Below are positions 27,221 to 35,700 of a DNA stretch of 64,000 nucleotides, in pieces. Numbering within the stretch: the first letter of the stretch is position 1; the number at the start of each line of letters is the position of its first letter. This stretch comes from Streptomyces sp. ML-6 (GTDB taxonomy: Bacteria > Actinomycetota > Actinomycetes > Streptomycetales > Streptomycetaceae). Location: positions 6,414,501 to 6,478,500 of the forward strand of contig NZ_JAOTIK010000001.1 of the NCBI RefSeq assembly GCF_030116705.1. The letters are read 5' to 3'. The notes under the pieces were generated by a model. That model did not search any database and was not told the origin of the DNA. It saw nothing but the letters and a program-made list of their open reading frames with translations. The translations under genes were made by a program, and so were the position numbers.

Positions 27221-27867
27221 TCGCGGAGGACAACGCGTTGCTGCGGGAGGGGCTGATCCTGCTGCTCACCAGCTCGGGCCACGAGGTGGTGGCCGACGCG
27301 GCGACCGGGCCCGAGGTGCTGCCCGCCCTGCTGGAGCACCGGCCGGACGCGGCCGTGCTCGACGTGCGGCTCCCGCCCACCTTCCGCGACGAGGGGCTGC
27401 GCGCCGCGATCGCCGCCCGGGAGCAGCTGCCCGAGCTGCCCATCCTGGTCCTGTCGCAGTACGTCGAGGAGACGTACGCCGCCGAGCTGCTCGCCGGGGG
27501 CGCCCAGGGCATCGGCTACCTGCTGAAGGACCGGGTGGGCCGGGTCGACCAGTTCCTCCAGGCGCTCGACCGGGTGGCGGCCGGCGGCACGGCGCTCGAC
27601 CCGGAGGTCGTGACCCAGCTGCTGACCCGCAAGGCGTCCGCCGAACCCCTGCAGAGCCTCACCCCGCGCGAGCGCCAGGTCCTGGAACTGATGGCGCAGG
27701 GCAAGGCGAACGGCACCATCGCCGCCGAACTGGTGGTGACGGAGCGGGCGGTGAGCAAGCACATCGGATCGATCTTCCTCAAGCTCGGCCTGGAACCCGA
27801 CGACGGCACGGTGCACCGGCGGGTGCTGGCGGTGCTCGCCTACCTGGAGGGCAAGGGAGCCCGCTGA
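27208..27867 (+). CDS. LuxR/NarL-family response regulator
   Basis: 219 residues from GTG at 27208, overlapping the kinase end by 13 bases. Receiver domain: EDN near residue 8-10, phosphoacceptor Asp52 in AVLDVRLPP, LSQY, and Lys in LLKDRV. C-terminal LuxR helix-turn-helix: LTPRERQVLELMAQGKANGT, then ELVVTERAVSKHIGSIF. Cognate to the preceding kinase; likely target is the 163-bp divergent spacer 25828-25990. Confidence 0.93.
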   Translation: MRIVIAEDNALLREGLILLLTSSGHEVVADAATGPEVLPALLEHRPDAAVLDVRLPPTFRDEGLRAAIAAREQLPELPILVLSQYVEETYAAELLAGGAQGIGYLLKDRVGRVDQFLQALDRVAAGGTALDPEVVTQLLTRKASAEPLQSLTPRERQVLELMAQGKANGTIAAELVVTERAVSKHIGSIFLKLGLEPDDGTVHRRVLAVLAYLEGKGAR

Positions 27868-28006
27868 CGCCCCACTCGCCGGACACGACGGCCCCCGCGG
27901 ACGAACCCCCGCAGCACCCCGCCGGGCGTCCCGGGGCCCACTCGCGTCGACCGGTGCGGACGGGCAGGATGCTGTACGCAGTGTCGCGCCGTCAGGAGGC
28001 CCCCGC

Positions 28007-29134
28007 ATGTCCAGTCCGAACCAGCCCGCGCCGTTCACCGCCGACGACTACCGGGCCCGTATGACACGGGCGGCCGACGCCGCCGCCGAGGCCGGGCTCG
28101 CGGGCGTGCTGGTCGCACCCGGCCCCGACCTCGTGCACCTCACCGGCTACCAGCCGGTGAACACCGAACGCCTCACCGTCCTCGTCCTCACCCCCGGTCA
28201 GGACCCGGTCCTCGTCGTCCCGACGCTGGAGGCCCCGGACGCCGAGGGCGCCGTCGGCGCCCCGGCCCTCACCCTGCGGGACTGGACCGACGGCAAGGAC
28301 CCGTACGCCGTCACCGCCCCGCTGCTCGACGGCCGGGGCCGGTTCGGGGTCAGCGACAACACCTGGGCCATGCACCTGCTCGGGCTGCAGCGGGCGCTGC
28401 CGGACACCTCGTACGTCTCCCTCACCGAGGCCCTGCCGATGCTGCGCGCGGTGAAGGACGCCCCCGAGCTGGAGCGGCTCGCCGCCGCCGGGGCCGCCGC
28501 CGACGCCACGTACGAGGAGATCCTCAAGGTGCGGTTCTCGGGCCGCAAGGAGACCGACATCGCCGCCGATCTGGCCGATCTGCTCAAGCGGTTCGGGCAC
28601 TCCCAGGTCGACTTCACCGTCGTCGGCTCGGGGCCGAACGGCGCCAACCCGCACCACGAGGCGGGCGACCGCACCATCGAGCCGGGCGACATGGTCGTGC
28701 TCGACTTCGGCGGCCTCAAGCACGGCTACGGCTCGGACACCTCCCGCACCGTCCACGTCGGCGAACCCACCGCCGAGGAGCAGCGGGTCCACGACATCGT
28801 GCGGGAGGCGCAGGAGGCGGGCTGCGGGGCGGTCCGGCCGGGCGTCGCCTGCCAGGAGATCGACCGGGCGGCCCGCGCCGTCATCACCGAGTTCGGCTAC
28901 GGCGAGCGCTTCATCCACCGCACCGGCCACGGCATCGGGGTCACCACCCACGAACCGCCGTACATGATCGAGGGCGAGGAACGGCCGCTGGTGCCCGGGA
29001 TGTGCTTCTCCGTGGAGCCCGGCATCTATCTGCCGGGCCGGTTCGGGGTCCGGATCGAGGACATCGTCACCGTGACCGAGGACGGCGGCCGCCGCCTCAA
29101 CACCACCGCGCGCGACATGGCGATCGTCGAGTAG
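28007..29134 (+). CDS. M24-family metallopeptidase (aminopeptidase P / Xaa-Pro dipeptidase type)
   Basis: 375 residues from ATG at 28007 with AGGAGG eight bases upstream. The creatinase-like N-terminal domain spans about 1-150. The C-terminal pita-bread domain carries all five metal ligands: Asp in VVLDFGG, Asp in GSDTSRTVHVG, His in HRTGHGIG, Glu in SVEPGIY and Glu in VRIEDIV. It removes N-terminal residues before proline in peptides in the cytosol. The stop codon is the first unit of a 16-bp tandem repeat. Confidence 0.92.
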   Translation: MSSPNQPAPFTADDYRARMTRAADAAAEAGLAGVLVAPGPDLVHLTGYQPVNTERLTVLVLTPGQDPVLVVPTLEAPDAEGAVGAPALTLRDWTDGKDPYAVTAPLLDGRGRFGVSDNTWAMHLLGLQRALPDTSYVSLTEALPMLRAVKDAPELERLAAAGAAADATYEEILKVRFSGRKETDIAADLADLLKRFGHSQVDFTVVGSGPNGANPHHEAGDRTIEPGDMVVLDFGGLKHGYGSDTSRTVHVGEPTAEEQRVHDIVREAQEAGCGAVRPGVACQEIDRAARAVITEFGYGERFIHRTGHGIGVTTHEPPYMIEGEERPLVPGMCFSVEPGIYLPGRFGVRIEDIVTVTEDGGRRLNTTARDMAIVE

Positions 29135-29197
29135 CCGACCCCCCGCCCGGCCGACCACCCGCCCGGCCGACCACCCGCCCGGCCGACCACCCGATCG
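29134..29197. repeat. Four 16-bp tandem repeats starting on a stop codon
   Basis: GCCGACCACCCGCCCG is repeated four times (29134, 29150, 29166, 29182) with one change in copy 1 and two in copy 4. The first base is the last base of the peptidase stop codon. It fills the convergent gap before treZ. Confidence 0.9.
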
Positions 29198-29215
29198 GCC
29201 GGGGCACGGGGCGGT

Positions 29216-31024
29216 TCAGCCGTCCGCCAGGACGACGCACGACTCCGGCGGCAGGTGCAGCAGCCCGTCGTGGCCCGGGGCCGCCACCGGGTCCCAGGCC
29301 GCCACCACCCGGCCCGCCCCGCTCCACCGCCGGCCCCCGCCCAGCGGGATCGTGGCCGGCTCCCCGGCGAGGTTGACCACGACGCGCAGATCGCCCCGCC
29401 GGTACGCCAGCCAGCGCGCCCGCTCGTCGTGGGCGGTGCGCACCGCGGCCAGGTCCGGATCGGAGAGGTCGGGCAGGGCGCGGCGCAGGGTGATCAGTTC
29501 CCGGTACCAGGCGTGCAGCCGGGCGTGCGGTTCCTCCGCCGGCTCGTCCCAGTCCAGGCAGGAGCGGTTCCGGGTGGCCGGGTCCTGCGGGTCCGGCACC
29601 TCGTCCGTCGCCCAGCCGTGCGCCGCGAACTCCCGCCGCCTGCCGGCGCGGACGGCCTCGGCTAGGGCCGGGTCGGTGTGGTCGGTGAAGAACTGCCAGG
29701 GGGTGCGGGCGCCCCACTCCTCGCCCATGAACAGCATCGGTGTGAAGGGCCCGGTCAGCACGAGCGCCGCGGCGCAGGCCAGCAGCCCGGGGGAGAGCGT
29801 GGCGGAGAGCCGGTCGCCCAGGGCCCGGTTGCCGATCTGGTCGTGGGTCTGGGCGTAGCCGACGAAGCGGTGGGCCGGGGTGCTGACGACGTCGACGGGG
29901 CGGCCGTGGGTCCGGCCGCGGAAACCGGAGTACGTCCCGTCGTGGAAGAACACGCGGGTCACGGTCTTGGCGACGGCGGCCAGCGGGGCGGCGGCGAAGT
30001 CCGCGTAGTAGCCCTGGGACTCGCCGGTGAGCGCGGTGTGCAGCGCGTGGTGGAAGTCGTCGTTCCACTGGGCGTGCAGGCCGAGGCCGCCGGCCTCGCG
30101 CGGGGTCGTGGTGCGCGGGTCGCAGCGGTCGGACTCGGCGATCAGCGAGAGCGGTCGGCCGAGCTCGGCCGCCAGCGCGTCCGTCGCCGCGGACAGCTCC
30201 TCCAGGAAGGTCAGCGCCCGGTCGTCGGCCAGGGCGTGGACCGCGTCCAGCCGCAGCCCGTCGAGCCGGTAGTCCCGCAGCCAGGCGAGGGCGCTGCCCA
30301 GCAGGTACGCCCGCACCTCGTCCGAGCCGGGGGCGTCGAGGTTGACCGCCGCGCCCCACGGCGTGTGATGGGTCTCGGTGAAGTACGGGCCGAAGGCGGG
30401 GAGGTGGTTGCCGGACGGGCCGAGGTGGTTGTGGACCACGTCCAGCACGACCGCGAGCCCGAGACCGTGCGCGGTGTCGACGAAGCGCTTGAGCCCCTCC
30501 GGCCCGCCGTACGGCTCGTGCACCGCCCAGAGCGACACGCCCTCGTACCCCCATCCGTGGGTGCCGGGGAACGGACAGACCGGCATCAGCGACACATGGG
30601 TGACGCCCAGCTCGGCCAGGTGCCCGAGCCGTTCGGCCGCGGCGTCGAAGGTGCCCTCGGGGGTGTACGTGCCGATGTGCAACTCGTACAGCACGGCGCC
30701 CGGCAGGCCCCGGCCCGTCCAGCCGTCGCGCCACTCGAACAGGGAGTGGTCGACGACGGCGCTCTCGCCGTCCGGCCCGTCCGGCTGACGGCGCGAACGC
30801 GGATCGGGAAGCACCCGTACGGCGCCCCCGTCCCCGTCCCTGCTCGCGTCCCCGTCCCCGCCCCCGTTCCCGTCCAGGACGAAGCCGTAGCGGTCCCCGT
30901 CCGCCGCCGGTGCCTCGACCGTCCACCAGCCGGCCCGCGCGGCGTCCCGCTCCATCGCCCGCAGCCGGCCCGCCAGCCGCAGCCCGACCGAGCCCGCATC
31001 CGGTGCCCACACCTCGAACAGCAT
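29216..31024 (-). CDS. treZ: Malto-oligosyltrehalose trehalohydrolase
   Basis: 602 residues from ATG at 31024 with GAGGAG upstream. An N-terminal carbohydrate-binding module (MLFEVWAPDAGSVGLRL) precedes a GH13 barrel with AVVLDVVHNHLG, GLRLDAVHAL (nucleophile Asp), LIAESD (Glu) and the family-specific NDDFHHAL. It releases trehalose from maltooligosyl-trehalose made by TreY. In this window treY lies 5 kb further along on the same strand, with GH1, GH29 and other genes between. Trehalose serves as spore and stress sugar in Streptomyces. Confidence 0.94.
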   Translation of the reverse strand: MLFEVWAPDAGSVGLRLAGRLRAMERDAARAGWWTVEAPAADGDRYGFVLDGNGGGDGDASRDGDGGAVRVLPDPRSRRQPDGPDGESAVVDHSLFEWRDGWTGRGLPGAVLYELHIGTYTPEGTFDAAAERLGHLAELGVTHVSLMPVCPFPGTHGWGYEGVSLWAVHEPYGGPEGLKRFVDTAHGLGLAVVLDVVHNHLGPSGNHLPAFGPYFTETHHTPWGAAVNLDAPGSDEVRAYLLGSALAWLRDYRLDGLRLDAVHALADDRALTFLEELSAATDALAAELGRPLSLIAESDRCDPRTTTPREAGGLGLHAQWNDDFHHALHTALTGESQGYYADFAAAPLAAVAKTVTRVFFHDGTYSGFRGRTHGRPVDVVSTPAHRFVGYAQTHDQIGNRALGDRLSATLSPGLLACAAALVLTGPFTPMLFMGEEWGARTPWQFFTDHTDPALAEAVRAGRRREFAAHGWATDEVPDPQDPATRNRSCLDWDEPAEEPHARLHAWYRELITLRRALPDLSDPDLAAVRTAHDERARWLAYRRGDLRVVVNLAGEPATIPLGGGRRWSGAGRVVAAWDPVAAPGHDGLLHLPPESCVVLADG

Positions 31025-31205
31025 GCAACGCTCCTCGTCTCGTCGCCGTCCTCGCGTTCCGCGCCCCGGCCCGGGGCGCGCGGTCGCGATCACCGGCCCA
31101 TGACACTGGATCGAGCCCGTTACCGGCGGTTAAGGTCTGGTTCTGATCATTGCCCCGTCGGATTCCGCTCAATACGCACTCGCTCTTACGGCTGTGGAGG
31201 CCGAG

Positions 31206-32567
31206 ATGAATGTGCCGCCGTTCCCGCCCGGTTTCCTCTGGGGAGCCTCCGCGTCCGCGTTCCAGACCGAGGGCGCGGCCGACACCGACGGGAAGGGCCC
31301 CTCCGGCTGGGACGCCTTCGCCGCCCAGCCCGGACGGATCAAGGACGGCACCGACACCGCCCGCGGCACCGGCTTCCACCAGCACTACCGCGAGGACGTC
31401 GCCCTGCTGGCGGGCCTGGGCGCCGACGCCTTCCGGTTCTCCGTCAGCTGGCCGCGCGTGGTGCCCGGCGGCAGCGGCGCGGTCAACCCGCAGGGGCTCG
31501 ACTTCTACGACCGCCTCGTCGACGAGCTCTGCGCCCAGGGCGTCGCCCCGGTCCCCACCCTCTACCACTGGGACACCCCGCTCCCGCTGGACGAGGAGGG
31601 CGGCTGGCTCAACCGGGACACCGCCTACCGCTTCGCCGAGTACGCCGGAATCGTCGCCGAACGCCTCGCCGACCGCGTACCGATGTGGATCACCATCAAC
31701 GAACCGGCCGAGGTGACGCTGCTCGGCTACGCCCTCGGCGAGCACGCACCGGGCCGCACCCTCCTCTTCGACGCCCTGCCCGCCGCCCACCACCAGCTCC
31801 TCGCCCACGGCCTGGCCGTGCGCGCCCTGCGCGGCGAGGGCGCGGACAACATCGGCGTCGCCGTCTCGCACACCCCCGTCTGGACCGCGGGGGACTCCGA
31901 CGAGGACAGGCTGGGCGCGGAGCTGTACGACACGCTCACCAACTGGACGTTCGCCGACCCGATCCTCACCGGCCGCTACCCCGACGAGAACATCGCCGCG
32001 CTGATGCCGGGCCCGGTCGAGGACGACCTGTCCACCATCTCCACCCGGCTCGACTGGTACGGCGTCAACTACTACAACCCCACGCTCGTCGGCGCCCCCG
32101 TCGCGGACGCCCCGGAGGAATTCTCCGGCTTCCGGATGCCCGCCGAACTCCCCTTCGGCATCCGGGAGATAGAGGGTTACGAGAAGACCGACTTCGGCTG
32201 GCCCGTCGTGCCCGACGGACTGCGCGAGACCCTCGTCCAGCTCCACGACCGCTTCGGTGACCGGCTCCCGCCGCTCTACATCACCGAGAACGGCTGCGCC
32301 GTCGACGAGCCCGCCGCGGACACCCGCCGCATCGCCTACCTGGAGGGGCACCTGCGGGCCCTGCGCACGGCCATCGACGCCGGCGTGGACGTGCGCGGCT
32401 ACTTCACCTGGTCGCTCACCGACAACGTCGAGTGGATCGAGGGCGCCAGCAAGCGGTTCGGCCTGGTCCACATCGACTACGAGACGCTGCGCCGGACCCC
32501 CAAGGACTCGTACGCCTGGTACCGCGACCTGATCCACGCGCAGAAGGCGGCCGGCCCGGCACGCTGA
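31206..32567 (+). CDS. GH1 beta-glucosidase
   Basis: 453 residues from ATG at 31206 with GGAGG five bases upstream. GH1 hallmarks: N-terminal FLWGASASAFQTEGA, acid/base Glu166 in ITINEP, NYYNP, and nucleophile Glu361 in YITENG. No signal peptide, so it acts on imported disaccharides such as cellobiose in the cytosol. It faces away from treZ, has its own upstream spacer (31025-31205), and ends in a hairpin. No sugar transporter adjoins it; the nearest is at 43.9 kb. Confidence 0.94.
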   Translation: MNVPPFPPGFLWGASASAFQTEGAADTDGKGPSGWDAFAAQPGRIKDGTDTARGTGFHQHYREDVALLAGLGADAFRFSVSWPRVVPGGSGAVNPQGLDFYDRLVDELCAQGVAPVPTLYHWDTPLPLDEEGGWLNRDTAYRFAEYAGIVAERLADRVPMWITINEPAEVTLLGYALGEHAPGRTLLFDALPAAHHQLLAHGLAVRALRGEGADNIGVAVSHTPVWTAGDSDEDRLGAELYDTLTNWTFADPILTGRYPDENIAALMPGPVEDDLSTISTRLDWYGVNYYNPTLVGAPVADAPEEFSGFRMPAELPFGIREIEGYEKTDFGWPVVPDGLRETLVQLHDRFGDRLPPLYITENGCAVDEPAADTRRIAYLEGHLRALRTAIDAGVDVRGYFTWSLTDNVEWIEGASKRFGLVHIDYETLRRTPKDSYAWYRDLIHAQKAAGPAR

Positions 32568-32572
32568 CCCGA

Positions 32573-32608
32573 CCCGGTCCGGCCCACCCGTCCCGGGGCC
32601 GGACCGGG
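32573..32608. terminator. 13-bp hairpin after GH1 gene
   Basis: CCCGGTCCGGCCC (32573-32585) pairs with GGGCCGGACCGGG (32596-32608), eight bases after the stop... the stem begins just past the TGA and precedes the GH29 start by 40 bp. Confidence 0.65.
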
Positions 32609-32647
32609 GGCTTACGAACGGCCCCGGAATGATCAATACTTCGCGCC

Positions 32648-33754
32648 ATGGTCGCTTCCTGGTGGTCCCGGGCCGGACTGGGCATCCTCGTGCACTGGAC
32701 GCCCGCCTCCGTGCCGGGCTGGGCCCCGCAGCACGTACCGGCGGACGAACTCCCCCTGGCTGGACGCCGCGCGCCGCTCGGCTGGACGTCGCGCGCCGAG
32801 TGGTACGAGAACGCGCTCCGCTTCCCCGGCAGCCCCGTCTCGGCCCACCACCGCGCGACCTACGGCACCCGCCCCTACGCCGCGTTCGGGGGCGACTTCA
32901 ACGACGCGCTGCACGCCTGGGACCCCACCGGCTGGGCCCGCGCCTTCCGGGCGGCGGGGGCCCGTTACGCGGTCCTCGTCGTCAAGCACCACGACGGCTT
33001 CTGCCTCTGGCCCTCCGCGATCCGCAACCCGCACCGGGCCGGCTGGCACACCCGGCGCGACGTGGCCGGGGAGTTCGCCGAAGCGGTACGGGCCGAGGGG
33101 ATGCGCTTCGGCGTCCACTACTCCGGCGGGCTCGACCGGACCTTCGACGGCCGCCCCGTGGCAGGCCCGGCCGACCTCGTCCGGGCGGTTCCGCGCGGCG
33201 GCTACCCCGACTACGCGAGTGCCCAGCTGCGCGAACTGACCCGCCGTTACCGTCCCGACGTGCTGCGCACCGACCTCTTCTGGCCCGGCACCCGCATCGA
33301 CGCCCGGCGCCTCGTCGACTACCACCGGTTCACCGTCCCCCACGGCGTCGCCGACCACCCGGTACCGGCCCCGCCGGTCCGGCACGCACTGCGGCTGCCC
33401 GGTGCCGGGACGCTGTACGAGCGGTGGGCGCGCCGCGCCGGAGCCGGGGACGGGGGACGCACCGCGCACGGGCCCGGGAACCGCGGCTTCCGGCCCGGCA
33501 CCGGCCCGTACGAGGTCACCCGCGACCTCGGCCCCGGCGCCGGCTACAACCGGGCCGCGCCGCCCGGGGCGTTCCTCCGCCGGGCGGAACTGGAGACGCT
33601 GGTCCGCGACACCGCCGCCACCGGCGGCAACCTGCTGCTCACCGTGGGCCCGCGCGGCGAGGACGCGACGATCCCCGCCGAACAGCGGCTCCGCCTGGAT
33701 TGGCTGGCGGAGCGCGCCGGGCGCTCCGGGGCCGCCGCGACGACGGGGGAGTGA
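32648..33754 (+). CDS. GH29 alpha-L-fucosidase family protein
   Basis: 368 residues, shorter than most GH29 enzymes because the C-terminal beta domain is absent. Family motifs: LGILVHWTPASVPGW near the N-terminus, VVKHHDGFCLWPS at 112-123, FGVHYSGG, and Asp209 in DVLRTDLFWPG at the nucleophile position. Signal peptide absent, so cytosolic. It may remove fucose from imported oligosaccharides, though the short form and loop sequence leave the substrate open. Its stop codon lies in a 20-bp tandem duplication. Confidence 0.8.
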   Translation: MVASWWSRAGLGILVHWTPASVPGWAPQHVPADELPLAGRRAPLGWTSRAEWYENALRFPGSPVSAHHRATYGTRPYAAFGGDFNDALHAWDPTGWARAFRAAGARYAVLVVKHHDGFCLWPSAIRNPHRAGWHTRRDVAGEFAEAVRAEGMRFGVHYSGGLDRTFDGRPVAGPADLVRAVPRGGYPDYASAQLRELTRRYRPDVLRTDLFWPGTRIDARRLVDYHRFTVPHGVADHPVPAPPVRHALRLPGAGTLYERWARRAGAGDGGRTAHGPGNRGFRPGTGPYEVTRDLGPGAGYNRAAPPGAFLRRAELETLVRDTAATGGNLLLTVGPRGEDATIPAEQRLRLDWLAERAGRSGAAATTGE

Positions 33755-33786
33755 GCCGGGACGCCGGGGAAGTGAGCCGGGACGCC
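33746..33786. repeat. 20/21-bp tandem duplication spanning a stop codon
   Basis: GGGGAGTGAGCCGGGACGCC (33746-33765) is followed by GGGGAAGTGAGCCGGGACGCC (33766-33786); the TGA of the GH29 gene lies in copy 1 and is repeated in copy 2. Confidence 0.85.
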
Positions 33787-33802
33787 TCGCCCCGGCCGGT
33801 CC

Positions 33803-34759
33803 TCAGTCCCAGACCATGTCGAAGGAGCGCTCGAAGTTCACGTACCCCAGACGGGCGAAGGACCTCGCCATCGGGACGTTGCCGAGGTCGGTGGCGGCCC
33901 GGATGCGTGCCACGCCGTCCTGCGCGGCCAGCACCCTGGTGCCCTCGGCGAGGATGTCGTCGATGTAGCCGTGGCCGCGCCGGGCGGGCAGCACACCGAT
34001 ATAGGCGATGATCGGGTTGTAGTCGTTGCGCGCCGGAATCACGAACCCGACCGGTTCACCGTCCGGGAGTTCGGCGACGCGCCACCACTCCCGCGGTGTC
34101 GAGTACCCCGCCAGCTCCTCGTCGTAGTGCTTCTCGGCCGCCTCGCGGGCGCTGAGCCCGGACGCCAGGTCGGCCTGTCCATGGGCGTCGAGGGTGCCCT
34201 CCATGACCGGGGCCATCAGCGCGAGGAGGTCCTCGCGCCCCTCCACCGGGCGGAACCGCAGCCGGCCGCCGTCGGCCGGGACCGGCGTACCGGCCCGCCA
34301 CTCCAGGCGCAGCCGCTCGACCAGCAGCCGTGCGCCGGAACGTTCCATCACCCGTATCCGTGCCTCGACGGCCTCGCGCACCGCCGGGTCCTCGCGCCAG
34401 TCCGGCGGGACGAACCGCCCGTACTCGGGCCGCTTCGTCCCGGCCGGGACGACCACCGCCGTCGCCGTCTCCAGCAGCCGCAGGCCCACCTCGTCGCGCT
34501 CGGGCCCGGGCAGGGTGTCGTCGAGGTCGAAGTAGTCGAGCAGCAGCGGAGGGCCCCCGGCCCGGCCCCACCACGCGAGCCGCGCCACCACGCGGTCGCC
34601 GCGCAGCGCCACCCACATCCACCCGGGGCGACGGCGCCCGCTCGCCAGGTCGTCGGCGAGCTCGTGGTCGAGCACGTAGGAGAGCTGCTGCCGGAAGAGT
34701 CCGAGCTCCTGCGGACCGGCGAGCGGGCGGACGGTCAGTTCCCGCGGGGCATGGGGCAC
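33803..34759 (-). CDS. GNAT family N-acetyltransferase
   Basis: 318 residues from GTG at 34759 with GAGGAG five bases upstream. The N-terminal part (PLAGPQELGLFRQQLSYVL) is degenerate GNAT-like; the C-terminal part has the clear acetyl-CoA site (PIIAYIGVLPARRGHGYIDDILAEGTRVL) and TDLGNVPMARSFARLGYVN. A tandem-GNAT architecture resembling mycothiol synthase in layout, but without its specific motifs, so the substrate is unknown. It is convergent with GH29. Confidence 0.85.
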   Translation of the reverse strand: MPHAPRELTVRPLAGPQELGLFRQQLSYVLDHELADDLASGRRRPGWMWVALRGDRVVARLAWWGRAGGPPLLLDYFDLDDTLPGPERDEVGLRLLETATAVVVPAGTKRPEYGRFVPPDWREDPAVREAVEARIRVMERSGARLLVERLRLEWRAGTPVPADGGRLRFRPVEGREDLLALMAPVMEGTLDAHGQADLASGLSAREAAEKHYDEELAGYSTPREWWRVAELPDGEPVGFVIPARNDYNPIIAYIGVLPARRGHGYIDDILAEGTRVLAAQDGVARIRAATDLGNVPMARSFARLGYVNFERSFDMVWD

Positions 34760-34960
34760 ACGGTCTCCTCGAAGGGCGAAAGGCCGTCCGGCGGGCGCCG
34801 ACGGCTTGCGGCGGCAGACATTAGCCAATCGCCCCGGGTTCCGCGCGGGAATTCCGGCGCGGCTCCTCCCGCCCCGGTGCGCGTGCGTGACACGTGGGCC
34901 AAGGCGGGGAAGCCGGGACCGTTCTGGACACTCCGGGGCGGTCGGGCCGACAATTGGCCC

Positions 34961-35527
34961 GTGACGTCCCCCTTCGAGTCCCACACGTATCCCGTGCGGC
35001 TGTCCGACGCCCAGCGCGACCGTGTCCTCGGCGTACTCAGAGACGGCGCCGCACAGGGCAAGCTGTCCCACGACACCTTCATGCGGCGCATGGAACTGGC
35101 CCTCACCGCCCGGCGCCCCGAGGACCTGGAGCCGCTCACCGCCGACCTGGAGGGCGGGGGCCGCTGGTCGCGACGGATACTCCGGGTGGTGGGCGGGGTG
35201 TCCGGCTTCCCCGGCCGGGTGCGCCGGGTCTGGCAGACCGAACGGCTCCCGAAGCTCCTGCTGCCCGGCCCGAGCCCGAGCCCCCTGCTCATCGGCCGCG
35301 ACCCGGGCAACGGCCTGCGGCTCAGCCACGAGACCGTCTCCCGGTTCCACGCGGAACTCACCGTGCGGGACGGCCGGTGGCTGCTGCGCGACCTCGGCTC
35401 GACCAACGGCACCTGCGTCAACGGGCAGCGGGTCATCGGCACGGTCCCGGTCCGCGAGGGGGACCAGGTGAGCTTCGGGCAGATGAGCTTCCGCCTCTCC
35501 GTACCCGTCCCCGGCCCGCCCGCCTGA
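34961..35527 (+). CDS. DUF1707 and FHA domain protein
   Basis: 188 residues from GTG at 34961. No ribosome site is evident, so it may be leaderless. Residues about 12-62 are a DUF1707 domain (LSDAQRDRVLGVLRDGAAQG, then FMRRMELALTARRPEDLEPL). Residues about 98-180 are an FHA domain with LLIGRDPGNGLRL, LSHETVSRFHAEL and DLGSTNGTCVNG, the phosphothreonine-binding Arg, Ser and Asn all present. It probably docks on Ser/Thr-kinase substrates. No kinase is adjacent; the nearest ones lie at 13.9-18.2 kb. Confidence 0.9.
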   Translation: MTSPFESHTYPVRLSDAQRDRVLGVLRDGAAQGKLSHDTFMRRMELALTARRPEDLEPLTADLEGGGRWSRRILRVVGGVSGFPGRVRRVWQTERLPKLLLPGPSPSPLLIGRDPGNGLRLSHETVSRFHAELTVRDGRWLLRDLGSTNGTCVNGQRVIGTVPVREGDQVSFGQMSFRLSVPVPGPPA

Positions 35528-35616
35528 GCACCGGCACGCCGGACCGGCGGCCCGCGCCCGCACGGCGCGCGGACCCCGTACGGCTCCCGGCCGCACGGCC
35601 CGCGGAGCCTCGGCCC

Positions 35617-35700
35617 CAGACCCGGCCGAGCCGCGCCGCCGGGGCCGCCCGTGACCGGCGGAGCCCCGTCGTCAGACCCGGCCGAGCAGCGCCACCGGCC
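35617..35700. repeat. 56-bp-spaced duplication of the treY 3' end
   Basis: CAGACCCGGCCGAGCAGCGC at 35673 (the last codons and stop of treY, complement) recurs with one change at 35617; the match runs to 24 bp with two differences. In the outer copy the stop reads TGG instead of TGA. Confidence 0.8.
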
